Positions 51,669 to 59,672 of a stretch of 64,000 nucleotides of DNA are shown here, in pieces. Below the pieces are notes generated by a model. It was not told the origin of the DNA. It did not search any database and saw only the letters and a list, made by a program, of their open reading frames with translations. Source of the DNA: Salipiger sp. H15 (lineage in GTDB: Bacteria; Pseudomonadota; Alphaproteobacteria; Rhodobacterales; Rhodobacteraceae). The DNA is taken from assembly GCF_040409955.1 (NCBI RefSeq), contig NZ_CP123387.1, positions 248,001-312,000 of the forward strand, written 5' to 3'. Each line of letters starts with the position of its first letter. Positions within the stretch are counted from its first letter, which is position 1. The position numbers were made by a program, and so were the translations under genes.

Positions 51669-52604
51669 CTAATATCCGCGCACCCTCGAGACGGTGTTGA
51701 CCAATTCCTCGCCATTCTGCACAGCCCGGATGTTCGCGACGATCTGCGGCGCGGCGCTTTTCGGAAGCGCGACCGAGGCCAGATGCGGGGTGATCAGAAC
51801 TCCGGGGAGTGTCCAGAGCGGGTGTTCAGGCACCAGCGGTTCGGCGGCGAAGACGTCCAGCGTCGCGCCGGAGAGATGGCCCGAGCGCAGCGCACCGACC
51901 AGGGCATCCTCGTCCACCACCTCGCCGCGCGAGAGGTTCACGAAGGCCGCACCCGGCCTCATCGCGGCAAAGGCAGAGGCTCCGATCCGAGCGCGGGTCG
52001 CCGGTGTCAGCGGCAACATGCAGACCACGATGTCGGATTGCGCGAGCAAGTGGGGCAGGGCCTCGTCGCCGCAATGCACGGTGACCCCGGGCAGATCCTT
52101 CGGCCGGGTTGCCCAGCCATGGGTGTCAAAGCCCTGCCGCGCGATCTCGGTGGCCGCGAGCGCGCCCAGCTCGCCCAGTCCGAGTACGGCGACCGAAATG
52201 TCCCCGGCCGCCTTCGGGTGCCTGTAGGCCCATTCGCGACGCGCCTGCGCGGCTTCGAAATGGGGAATCTCTCGGGCATGGCGCAGCACCGCGAAGAGCG
52301 CGAAACTGGCCATCATCTTTCCCATCTCCGGGTCCGACAGGCGGGTGATCGGCAGGTCGGGAAGGTCGTTTCGGGCGACCAGCCTGTCGACCCCGGCGCC
52401 GAGGTTGATCACCAGTTCGAGATTGGGAAAGCGGTCGAAGAACCCCTCCGGCGGCATCCACACGAGCGCGAAGCGCACCGTCTCGGGATCGGTGACGGCA
52501 TCCGAGTTCTCGATCCGCACGTCGTCACCCAGAAGCGGGGCAAGCGCGGCGCGCCAGGGCTCGAAAGGATCGGGGCCGCTGTAGAAGACGAGCGTATCGG
52601 TCAT
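51669..52604 (-). CDS. D-2-hydroxyacid dehydrogenase, GhrA-like (glyoxylate/hydroxypyruvate reductase)
   Basis: A 311-residue NAD(P)-dependent dehydrogenase of the GhrA group. The Rossmann block is VAVLGLGELGALAATEIARQGF, and the catalytic elements are in FVNLSRGEVVDEDAL (Arg), LDVFAAEPL (Glu) and LITPHLASVALP (His). The N-terminal half is short, as in GhrA. It overlaps the dehydroquinase-like gene upstream by four bases (ATGA), so the two are co-expressed. It probably reduces or oxidises a 2-keto acid from the same pathway. Confidence 0.86.
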   Translation of the reverse strand: MTDTLVFYSGPDPFEPWRAALAPLLGDDVRIENSDAVTDPETVRFALVWMPPEGFFDRFPNLELVINLGAGVDRLVARNDLPDLPITRLSDPEMGKMMASFALFAVLRHAREIPHFEAAQARREWAYRHPKAAGDISVAVLGLGELGALAATEIARQGFDTHGWATRPKDLPGVTVHCGDEALPHLLAQSDIVVCMLPLTPATRARIGASAFAAMRPGAAFVNLSRGEVVDEDALVGALRSGHLSGATLDVFAAEPLVPEHPLWTLPGVLITPHLASVALPKSAAPQIVANIRAVQNGEELVNTVSRVRGY

Positions 52605-53047
52605 GCGGGGGACTCGGAGATCAGCTCGCTCATCGCGCTCAGCCCGAGCAGGTAACCGCGCAGTCCCAGCCCCGCGACGACGCCCGTGGCGGCCTTGGAG
52701 ATGAAGGAGTGATGGCGGAAGGGCTCGCGCTTCCAGATGTTGCTCATGTGGCATTCGATGATCGGACCGTTGAAGGCCAGCAGCGCGTCGAGGATCGCGA
52801 TCGAGGTGTAGGTCAGACCGGCGGCGTTGATCAGCACCCCGTCGCAGCTTTGCCGCGCCTCCTGGATCCAGTCGATCAGCACGCCCTCGTGGTTCGACTG
52901 GCGGAAGTCGAGCGAGAAGCCAAGCTCCTCCGCCCGCGCAAGGCAGGCAGCCTCGATCTGGGGAAAGCTGTCGGCACCATAGGTGCCCGACGCATCGAGC
53001 CCATAGAGATTGGCATTTGGTCCGTTCAGGAACATCACGGTTTTCAA
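52601..53047 (-). CDS. Type II 3-dehydroquinate dehydratase homologue without the lid arginine
   Basis: A 148-residue AroQ-type protein, a normal length. It keeps the ordering of the family: GPNANLYG, the tyrosine in TYG, RQSNHEGVLIDWIQEA, LINAAGLTYTSIAILDAL, IIECHMSNIWKREPFRHHSFIS and GLGLRGYLLGL. The His of the ECHMSN block and the Arg of the FRHHSF block are present, but the lid arginine expected after the NLYG loop is replaced (GLDASGTYG). Thus the fold is clear and the classical dehydroquinase activity is doubtful. Start TTG at 53047, with AGGA eight bases upstream; the ATG at 53035 would drop the first beta strand. Confidence 0.75.
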   Translation of the reverse strand: MKTVMFLNGPNANLYGLDASGTYGADSFPQIEAACLARAEELGFSLDFRQSNHEGVLIDWIQEARQSCDGVLINAAGLTYTSIAILDALLAFNGPIIECHMSNIWKREPFRHHSFISKAATGVVAGLGLRGYLLGLSAMSELISESPA

Positions 53048-53157
53048 GTTCTTGTCCTTCCATCTGCGGGGGGTGCGTCCGCTCGACCTGCCCGGCGCGA
53101 CGCGGCGCAAGGCCCCGCGCCGGCCGGAGCGCCGCTCCTCGTCGGGCGGCAGGGCGG

Positions 53158-54408
53158 TCAGGTGTTTTCGTAGGCGTCGTAGTTTCTCTGGACCCCGATG
53201 TGGGTCGCGAGATACTTCGCGTCGTACCAGCATCCGTAGATGAACGAGGACGCGCGGTTGGTCAGCTCGGGAAGCCCGAGGAAGTAGATCCCGTTCTGTG
53301 CCGAGATGCCGCGCTTGTGGAAGGGTGTGCCGTCGTCGTTGAAGGCGTCGACTTGCAGCCAGCTGAAATCGAACTTGAAGCCGGTGGCCCAGATGATCGT
53401 TCCGATATTCTCCTTCGCCAGGTCGACCGCAAGCACGGGATCGGTGACACAGGCGGGATCAGGTTCGATGTTCCACGCCTCGGGTTCCGGCGGCAGGTTG
53501 ATGCCGTTGCGCGCGACGTAGTCGTCCGCCTCGCGCAGGACGTCGAGATAGGCGCGATCGCCCTCCAGCAGGTTGGCGCGAAGGTCATCGGCGATCGTGA
53601 TGACGCCGTTGTCACAGGCCGTCGTCATCCCCAGCACGGTGACGCCCATGTTGCCGAGCCGCCGGAAGTCGACCGTGTGACCACCGTCGTAGCCGGAGAC
53701 GGCGAAGGCCACGTGCTTCTTCTTGGGGGTGGTCTTGATCTCGTCCCACTTGCCGAGCACACCGAGCCACCAGACATAGTCGCGGTTGCGATAGCGGCGC
53801 GGAGGGCGGTAGTGCTCGCCGATCGAGAGAAAGACCTCGCGACCGGACCGGCGCAGCTCTTCGGCGATCTGGCATCCGGAGGCGCCGCCGCCCACCACGA
53901 GCACCGCCCCCTCGGGCAGGCTTTCGGGGTTCCTGTAGGCGGAGGAGTGCAGTTGCGTCACACCGGCATCTTCGGGGACGATCCGGGGGAAGCTCGGCAC
54001 CTGGAACGGGCCGGTTGCGGCGACCACGCGCTGCGCCTCGATCTCGCCCTTCGAGGTCGAGACGATGAAGCCCGGCTTGCCTTCGCACTTGCGGACGCGG
54101 GTCACCTCGACGCCGGTGCGGACCGGAGCGTCGAACATCCTCGCGTATTCCTCGAAGTACCGCGCCATGCGTTCCTTCGGCGGAAAGGTCTCGGGGGTCA
54201 CGTCGTCGAACTCGAGGTTCGGGAAACGGTCATGCCAAGCCGGCCCGTTGGCGACAAGCGAGTCCCACCGCTGCGAGCGCCAGCGTTCCGCAATCCTGTC
54301 TTTCTCGAGAACGATATGGGGGATGCCCATCTGCACGAGATGCTCGCTCATCGCAATTCCGGCTTGGCCAGCACCGACAATGACCGTGTCGGTCGTTTCG
54401 ACTGTCAT
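53158..54408 (-). CDS. FAD-dependent NAD(P)H monooxygenase (CzcO/YUCCA-like)
   Basis: A 416-residue flavoprotein monooxygenase. The FAD site is TVIVGAGQAGIAMSEHL (GxGxxG near residue 12), the NADPH site is VLVVGGGASGCQIAEELRRSG, and a WRSQRWDSLVANGPAWHDRFP block follows the first site. It is close to bacterial CzcO/TrkA-like and plant YUCCA-type oxidases, which hydroxylate amines or carbonyls. The start at 54408 has GGAAAG nearby. It ends 110 bases before the dehydroquinase-like gene. Substrate unknown. Confidence 0.88.
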   Translation of the reverse strand: MTVETTDTVIVGAGQAGIAMSEHLVQMGIPHIVLEKDRIAERWRSQRWDSLVANGPAWHDRFPNLEFDDVTPETFPPKERMARYFEEYARMFDAPVRTGVEVTRVRKCEGKPGFIVSTSKGEIEAQRVVAATGPFQVPSFPRIVPEDAGVTQLHSSAYRNPESLPEGAVLVVGGGASGCQIAEELRRSGREVFLSIGEHYRPPRRYRNRDYVWWLGVLGKWDEIKTTPKKKHVAFAVSGYDGGHTVDFRRLGNMGVTVLGMTTACDNGVITIADDLRANLLEGDRAYLDVLREADDYVARNGINLPPEPEAWNIEPDPACVTDPVLAVDLAKENIGTIIWATGFKFDFSWLQVDAFNDDGTPFHKRGISAQNGIYFLGLPELTNRASSFIYGCWYDAKYLATHIGVQRNYDAYENT

Positions 54409-54881
54409 GATATCTTTCCAGTTCCTGTTCTCTTTTACGCCGGCCGGATAGGGTTGACGCCCAACGAGATTTGAATTCGCGGGCCGGAGACTTCTGCCCT
54501 GAAGGTGGCGGCGGGTGCGGCGGGAAGGAAAGAAGATAATTTCTTGGTTGAGGTTAGGCAGCGTTGTCGATGCCGGCGCCGGAGTGCTGCGCGAAAGGTC
54601 AGCGGCCCTGATGGCATGAGGTAAGCATATATTTTCTAATGAAAAAGATACGAAATCCGGGTGGCTTGACTGGTGCCTCGCGGATGTTTGGCCTCCTCCA
54701 CCTCTCCAGCGATCAGGTGGGGCGACCGGAGACGTGATTGAATTTTGGGCTTCTTGAAGATGTGCGAAGCGCCAAGAGCAATTCCGAAAATTACGAGGAC
54801 ATTTGTTGCGAAATACAATGGCGAAGTTGGCCGCGAAAACCATTCGATTTGCGGCCAATATATATCACCCCCGCCTTGAGT
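54409..54881. other. 473-base gap, AT-rich in part, with a hairpin near the oxidase end
   Basis: No gene is recognised between the FAD monooxygenase start and the FMN oxidase stop. An inverted repeat TTGGCCGC / GCGGCCAA (54827-54834 and 54851-54858; 16-base loop) lies 24 bases after the oxidase stop and may end its transcript. The rest contains an AT-rich stretch (about 54530-54650) suited to a promoter for the monooxygenase, but no clear boxes were identified. Confidence 0.45.
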
Positions 54882-56012
54882 TTATCCCGCGCGCATTTCC
54901 GAAATACTGCGGCGGCCGGTCTGCGCCATCGCGGATTCCAGTTCCTGTGCGAGCATGCCAAAAAGCGCTCCGGGCCCCCTTGGTCCGAGTGCGGCGATCG
55001 CATAGAGGAAAGGTCGCCCAAGAAACACGAAATCGGCACCCGCCTCGAGCGCCTTGAGGATGTCCTCGCCGGTCCGCACGCCGCCATCCAGCGCCAGAGG
55101 ATAGTCCTTCGGCATGATATCGCGGATTTTCCGCAGCGCATCGAGGGGCGCCGGCGCGCCGTCCAGTTGCCGCCCACCATGGCTCGAAATCTGCACCGCG
55201 TCGGCACCCGCATCGCGGGCCCGCATGGCGTCTTCCGGATCGAGGACGCCTTTCAGCACCAGCGCTCCGGACCAGCGCTGCCGGATCCGCGAGAATTCCT
55301 GCCAGTCGAGACGTCCCGAGCTCTGCCGGGACATCAGCTGCGCGAGGGTCTCGGCCCCGGCCCCGGGGCGGGCGTAATCGGCAAGGTTCGCGAGCAGCGG
55401 CATCCCGCTGCGCGCGGTGGCAAGGCTCCAGACCGGGTGCCGCACGAGGTCGGCGAGCAGGCGCGGCGTGTAGGTCAGCGGCAGTCCGAAGCCGTTGCGC
55501 AGATCCCGCAGGCGCCTGCCGGGGCGGGCCACATCGGCGGTGACGACCAGGCTCTCGTAGCCCGCAGCTTCGGCCCGAGCGATCAGGTCCTCGGTGATCT
55601 CGGTCGAGGCGCCGACATAGAGCTGGAACATCGCGCTCGACGGGGCCGCCTTGCGCATGCTCTCGAGCTTCGCGGTGGCCGGGGTGGCGGTGACGAAGGG
55701 GGCGCCTGCCGCCTCGGCCGCCGCGGCAAAGGCACTGTCCGCGCCGGGCCAAACCAGCCCCGGAAGCCCCACCGGCGCGATGCCGAAGGGCAGAGCCCAG
55801 TCACGCTTCAGAAACCTGTGAGAGAGGCTTGCCGGGGTCGCGGAATTGATCAGAACCCGCGGTCTGAGGCAGGTCTCGCGGAAAGCCTGACGGCTGCGCG
55901 ACAGTGCTGTCTCGTCACCGGCGCCGCCATCGAGGTAGTCGAAGACGAAGCGCGGCAGCCGCTTCCGCGCTTTCTCGCGCAGGTCGGAGACGGAGATCGG
56001 CTGCGAGGTCAT
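54882..56012 (-). CDS. FMN-dependent alpha-hydroxy-acid oxidase (LldD/lactate-mandelate type)
   Basis: A 376-residue barrel flavoenzyme. It keeps the N-terminal Tyr (FVFDYLDGGAGDE), the substrate tyrosine region (MFQLYVGAS), the catalytic His-Gly-Gly-Arg block (ISSHGGRQLDG), and DGGVRTGEDILKALEAGADFVFLGRPF at the phosphate site. It oxidises an L-2-hydroxy acid to the 2-keto acid. ATG at 56012 is preferred over the upstream frame to 56069. It is followed upstream (on the plus strand) by an IS remnant, so it may sit at an island edge. Confidence 0.88.
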   Translation of the reverse strand: MTSQPISVSDLREKARKRLPRFVFDYLDGGAGDETALSRSRQAFRETCLRPRVLINSATPASLSHRFLKRDWALPFGIAPVGLPGLVWPGADSAFAAAAEAAGAPFVTATPATAKLESMRKAAPSSAMFQLYVGASTEITEDLIARAEAAGYESLVVTADVARPGRRLRDLRNGFGLPLTYTPRLLADLVRHPVWSLATARSGMPLLANLADYARPGAGAETLAQLMSRQSSGRLDWQEFSRIRQRWSGALVLKGVLDPEDAMRARDAGADAVQISSHGGRQLDGAPAPLDALRKIRDIMPKDYPLALDGGVRTGEDILKALEAGADFVFLGRPFLYAIAALGPRGPGALFGMLAQELESAMAQTGRRSISEMRAG

Positions 56013-56157
56013 CAGACCTGGTTCCTTTCGGGGCGCGGCATGGCGCAAACGACACTGAGCATCTGACAATCTCCGGGATGGACCGCACTGGCCCGGGCGG
56101 CGCCGGGCGTCGGGGGATGTTCACTGAAGCCGGAGGCGCTCGCAATTTGGAAAATCC
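56013..56157. other. Gap before the IS remnant
   Basis: This 145-base stretch, between the FMN oxidase start and the transposase remnant, holds the presumed promoter of the oxidase. No conserved box is clear. Confidence 0.3.
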
Positions 56158-56476
56158 TTATCAGCGCGAAGACTTCGGATGTTTTCACGGCAATCGCAAA
56201 GCTTGGGCGAGAAGGGCACGGGATGACCGATGCAACCTCCCTGAAGGCACCTCGCACTGCGTCAGGTCCGGGCGCGAGAAAGGGAGGTGTGACCGCCTGA
56301 TCGGACGTACCAAGGCTGGCATGCACACCAAGCTGCATGCCAGCTGCGACAGCAAAGGCCGCCCGATCAGTCTTTTCGTCTCCGCCGGGCAGGTCGGCGA
56401 AACCATCGGGGCGCCCGCGTTGCTGAGCAGCCTGCCAGGCGCCAAGTGGCTGCCCGCTGACACGCGCTTTCGCGGG
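56158..56476 (+). pseudogene. IS5-family (IS427-like) transposase remnant, frameshifted and truncated
   Basis: Translation in two successive frames gives transposase-like peptides: a first part with DVFTAIAKLGREGHGMTDATSLKAPRTAS (MTDAT at about 56223), matching the usual MIDATHLKAHRTAS block, then, after a frameshift near 56285, DRLIGRTKAGMHTKLHASCD SKGRPISLFVSAGQV, where the GRTKxGMxTKLHA block is the IS5/IS427 core. The homology ends near 56476, a few bases before the TctA stop. The N- and C-terminal parts of the transposase and the inverted ends are missing, so it is inactive. Confidence 0.8.
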
Positions 56477-56484
56477 CGCTCCCT

Positions 56485-57993
56485 TCAGCGTGCGGAGGCT
56501 GCCTTCCGCGCCGGGCCTATCCGCAGCATCCAGACGAAGCCGAGCGTCAGCAGGAGCAGCGCGAGGCTGATCGGGCTGGTCACGAAGATGCTGGGATCGC
56601 CCTTGGAGACGATCAGCGACCGGCGCAGGAACTCCTCGAAATAGGGGCCTAGGATGACCCCCATCAGCGCCGGGACCACCGGGTAGCCGCAGACCCGCAG
56701 CAGCATGGCGAGCACGCCGATGGCCAGCGCCACCCACATCTGGAAGATCGAGAAGGTGGAGGCGTAGACGCCGACCATCGAGATCATCCCGATGAAGGCA
56801 TAGAGCACGCCCCGGTTGATCCGCGAGAGGCGCAGGTAGAGCGGGCCGAACAGCAGCACCGACACGAAGATCAGCAGCGAGGCGACGAAGAGCGCCGCGA
56901 ACATCGGCGAGACGACCATGAAATTGTCCGAAAGCAGCGTCGGTCCGGGCACGAGCCCGTGCAGCAGCAGAACGCCGAAGATGATCGCGGTCACCGCGTC
57001 GCCGGGGATGCCCATGGTCAGCAGCGGGATGATTGCGCCGCCGCAGACGCCGTTGTTCGCGGCCTCGGAGGCGGAAAGCCCCTCGTAGGACCCCTTGCCG
57101 AACTCGTCGGGCTTTTTCGCGCTGCGCTTGGCCTCGGCATAGGCGATGAACGAGGCCATCGAGGCGCCGCCGCCGGGCAGCATGCCGATCAGCACGCCGA
57201 GAACCGAGCTCCGGATCATGGCAAAGGCCCCGACCTCGCGGATCCGCGCGCGGCTCGGCAGGAAGTCGCGGCGGCGCGGCGCGGGCAGGTCGGCCACGGC
57301 CTGTGCCTGGCTCAGCCGGGCGGGCATCCCCGCCTGCGCGATCAGCTCGCAGACCGCGAAGAGCCCGATCACCGCGGGCAGCAGGTTGACGCCCTCGATC
57401 AGGTTGTAGCTGTCGAAATCGAACCGCCCCTCGGGCAGCATCGGATCGATGCCGACCGTTGCGATCATCAGCCCGATCGCCATGGCGGTGGTGGACTTCA
57501 GCAGCGAGCCCTGCGAGACGATCGTGACGGTGACGATGGCCAGCAGCACCAGCGAGAACTTGTCCGGCGTCTGGAAGAGCAGCGCGAGGCTGCTCACCGG
57601 CTTGGCGAGCGCGATGAGGATGACCACCCCGGTCAGCCCGCCGATGGTCGAGGCAAAGGCGCTCATCCCCAGCGCCTGCGCGCCTTCGCCGCGCTTCATC
57701 AGCGCGTGGCCGTCGACCGTGGTGATCGCACCCGACGGCGCGCCGGGGATGTTCAGCGTGATGCCGGTGATCGAGCCCGCGTAGAGCCCGGCCATGTAGA
57801 TCCCGGCGACCATGACCAGCGCGTCGGCGACATCCATGCTGAAGGTGAAGGGCAGCAAGAGCGCGATCGCCAGCGTCGCCGTCAGGCCGGGAATGGCCCC
57901 GAACACCAGCCCGAGAAGGAAGCCGCCGATGAGGTAGAGGAAGGTCACCGGATGCAACAGCATGAGGAAACCGTCGACGATTTGTGCGGTCAT
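56485..57993 (-). CDS. Tripartite tricarboxylate transporter permease TctA family, second copy
   Basis: A 502-residue large TTT permease with the signatures PGLTATLAIALLLPFTFSMD near residue 33 and GMLPGGGASMASFIAYAEAKRSAKK in the middle. It has about 12 hydrophobic segments. It starts one base after the TctB stop, and its 3' end is eight bases from the transposase remnant. It is a partner of the TctB/TctC genes upstream and is co-transcribed with the thiamine-diphosphate enzyme, so it imports the substrate or its precursor. Confidence 0.92.
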   Translation of the reverse strand: MTAQIVDGFLMLLHPVTFLYLIGGFLLGLVFGAIPGLTATLAIALLLPFTFSMDVADALVMVAGIYMAGLYAGSITGITLNIPGAPSGAITTVDGHALMKRGEGAQALGMSAFASTIGGLTGVVILIALAKPVSSLALLFQTPDKFSLVLLAIVTVTIVSQGSLLKSTTAMAIGLMIATVGIDPMLPEGRFDFDSYNLIEGVNLLPAVIGLFAVCELIAQAGMPARLSQAQAVADLPAPRRRDFLPSRARIREVGAFAMIRSSVLGVLIGMLPGGGASMASFIAYAEAKRSAKKPDEFGKGSYEGLSASEAANNGVCGGAIIPLLTMGIPGDAVTAIIFGVLLLHGLVPGPTLLSDNFMVVSPMFAALFVASLLIFVSVLLFGPLYLRLSRINRGVLYAFIGMISMVGVYASTFSIFQMWVALAIGVLAMLLRVCGYPVVPALMGVILGPYFEEFLRRSLIVSKGDPSIFVTSPISLALLLLTLGFVWMLRIGPARKAASAR

Positions 57994-57994
57994 C

Positions 57995-58504
57995 TCAGAA
58001 CTCCCAGAGCGGCAGGTAGAGGTCGAAGAGCTGGACGAAGAAGAGCCAGCCGAAGAGGGTGACGCAGAGCCCGGTCACGACGCCGATCAGCGCCGCGCGG
58101 CGAAGCTGGCCGCTCTCTTCGTAGTTGAAGTAGCCGGCGATCAGCGCGGTGTAGACAAAGGCCGCCGGCAGGTAGCCGACGTAGAGAAAGCCGATGACGA
58201 AGCTTGCGGTCAGGGCGATGGCGAGGACCGGGCCCAAGAGGCCGACCTGCGGGACGTGCTCCGAGCCTTCGGCGGCGGCCAGCGCGGCGGCGGCGGGCTT
58301 GCGCAGTTCGGCGCCGAGAATGCAGAGCACCGCGACATAGACGAAGACGCACAGCAGCGCAGGCAGGAAGGACGGGCCCGGCTCGCCCGAGGCGAAGGGG
58401 CGGCTCATCTGCAGGATCTGGCTGGCGTAGACGGTGTTCCCGGCCAGCAGCAGCAGCGCAAAGAGGATCTGCCGGGTGGACCGCGGAGAGGCGGAAGTGG
58501 ACAT
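57995..58504 (-). CDS. Tripartite tricarboxylate transporter small subunit TctB family, second copy
   Basis: A 169-residue small TTT subunit with four hydrophobic segments (first at about residues 12-28), the loop EPGPSFLPALLCVF typical of TctB, and YVGYLPAAFVYTALIAGYF. AAGGA precedes the ATG. It is encoded between TctC and TctA in the same order as the first copy. Confidence 0.88.
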   Translation of the reverse strand: MSTSASPRSTRQILFALLLLAGNTVYASQILQMSRPFASGEPGPSFLPALLCVFVYVAVLCILGAELRKPAAAALAAAEGSEHVPQVGLLGPVLAIALTASFVIGFLYVGYLPAAFVYTALIAGYFNYEESGQLRRAALIGVVTGLCVTLFGWLFFVQLFDLYLPLWEF

Positions 58505-58591
58505 CGAGGGGTTCCTTTGTCCCGCGCCGCGGCGCAGGGCGCGCGCCGCGCGGAACCGGAGCCGCGCAGCGGTGCGTCGAAACGGAAAATT

Positions 58592-58613
58592 GGGGCCCGC
58601 GACTGCGGGCCCC
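58592..58613 (-). terminator. Hairpin between second tctC-like and tctB-like genes
   Basis: A 9-bp perfect inverted repeat (GGGGCCCGC, 58592-58600; GCGGGCCCC, 58605-58613) with a four-base loop; on the minus strand it is followed by AATTTTCC. It lies 11 bases after the TctC stop. It looks like a weak intrinsic terminator or stabilising stem. Confidence 0.6.
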
Positions 58614-58624
58614 CAGGGGGGGAG

Positions 58625-59611
58625 TTACTTGCTCAGCAGGCCGGCCTCGACCAGCTCGTCGGTCAGGGCAAAGGCCTTTTCCTGCGATGTCTTGACATAG
58701 GCGGTGGCCTCTTCGGCGCCCATCCAGACGGCACCCATGCCGGTGTCCGCGGCGACCTTCTGGAACTCGGGGTTGTCGAAGACCTTCGCGAAGGCCGCCT
58801 CGAGCGTGGCGCGCTGCTCGGCGTCCACCTCGGCCTGGGTGGCGAGCAGGCGGAAGCCGCCCCAGACCACGTCATAGCCACTTTCCTTGAAGGTCGGCAC
58901 ATCCGCGAACTCTTCCGAGCGCTCATCCGCCATCACCGCCAGAACACGGGCCTGACCGGACTGGATCGCGGCATAGGCGGCCGAGATGCTGGTCGAGGCG
59001 GCATCGGTCTCGCCGGACAGCAACCCTTCCACCTGCGGACCGGAGCCCTTGGGGTAGGGGATGTGCTGCACGTCGATCTCGGCCTGCTTGGCGAAATCGA
59101 GCGCCGGCAGGTGCCAGACACCGCCGAGGCCGACGTTGGAGATCTTCAGCGTTCCGGGGGCCGCCTTGGCCGCCGCGACGAACTCGTCGAGCGTGGTGAA
59201 GGGCGCGTCGGCGCGCACGATGATCGCCGTCGGGTGCACGGTCACGGCGCCGAGATAGGCGAGCTGCTCGGTGTCATAGCCCGGCACAAGCTCGTTGTAG
59301 GGCACGGTGATGACGCTGTCCCAGGTGAGCGAGCCGATGGTGTAGCCGTCGGGACGCGACTTCATCAGGCGCAGCGTGCCGACGCCGCTCTGCGCGCCGG
59401 TGATGTTCTGGGTGTTGACGCCGACGCCGAGCGGCTCCTCGGCGAAGCTGAGGAAGCTGCGCATCACGGTGTCGGTGCCGCCGCCGGCGCTCCAGGGCAT
59501 GATGTGCATGATGTCCTTGCTCGGGTACTCGGCCGCCTGGGCAGGGCCGTGCAGCGCGGCCGTCAGGGTCGCGGCCGCGGCGAAGAGCTTCGTCACATCC
59601 AGTAGTTTCAT
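58625..59611 (-). CDS. TctC/Bug-family periplasmic substrate-binding protein, second copy
   Basis: A 328-residue binding protein. The signal peptide ends near residue 27 (cleavage after AQA; mature start AEYPSKDIMHIMPWSAGGGTDTVMRSFLSFAE). The later block AAPGTLKISNVGLGGVWHLPALDFAKQAEIDVQHIPYPKGSGP is typical of Bug proteins. AGGAGA precedes the ATG. It lies 61 bases downstream of the thiamine-diphosphate enzyme and binds a carboxylate that this enzyme or its relatives would metabolise. Confidence 0.92.
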   Translation of the reverse strand: MKLLDVTKLFAAAATLTAALHGPAQAAEYPSKDIMHIMPWSAGGGTDTVMRSFLSFAEEPLGVGVNTQNITGAQSGVGTLRLMKSRPDGYTIGSLTWDSVITVPYNELVPGYDTEQLAYLGAVTVHPTAIIVRADAPFTTLDEFVAAAKAAPGTLKISNVGLGGVWHLPALDFAKQAEIDVQHIPYPKGSGPQVEGLLSGETDAASTSISAAYAAIQSGQARVLAVMADERSEEFADVPTFKESGYDVVWGGFRLLATQAEVDAEQRATLEAAFAKVFDNPEFQKVAADTGMGAVWMGAEEATAYVKTSQEKAFALTDELVEAGLLSK

Positions 59612-59672
59612 GGGGAGTCTCCTGTTGGGGGGATGGCAGTCCGGTCTTGTGGCTTTGGGGCTGTGTGCCGGA

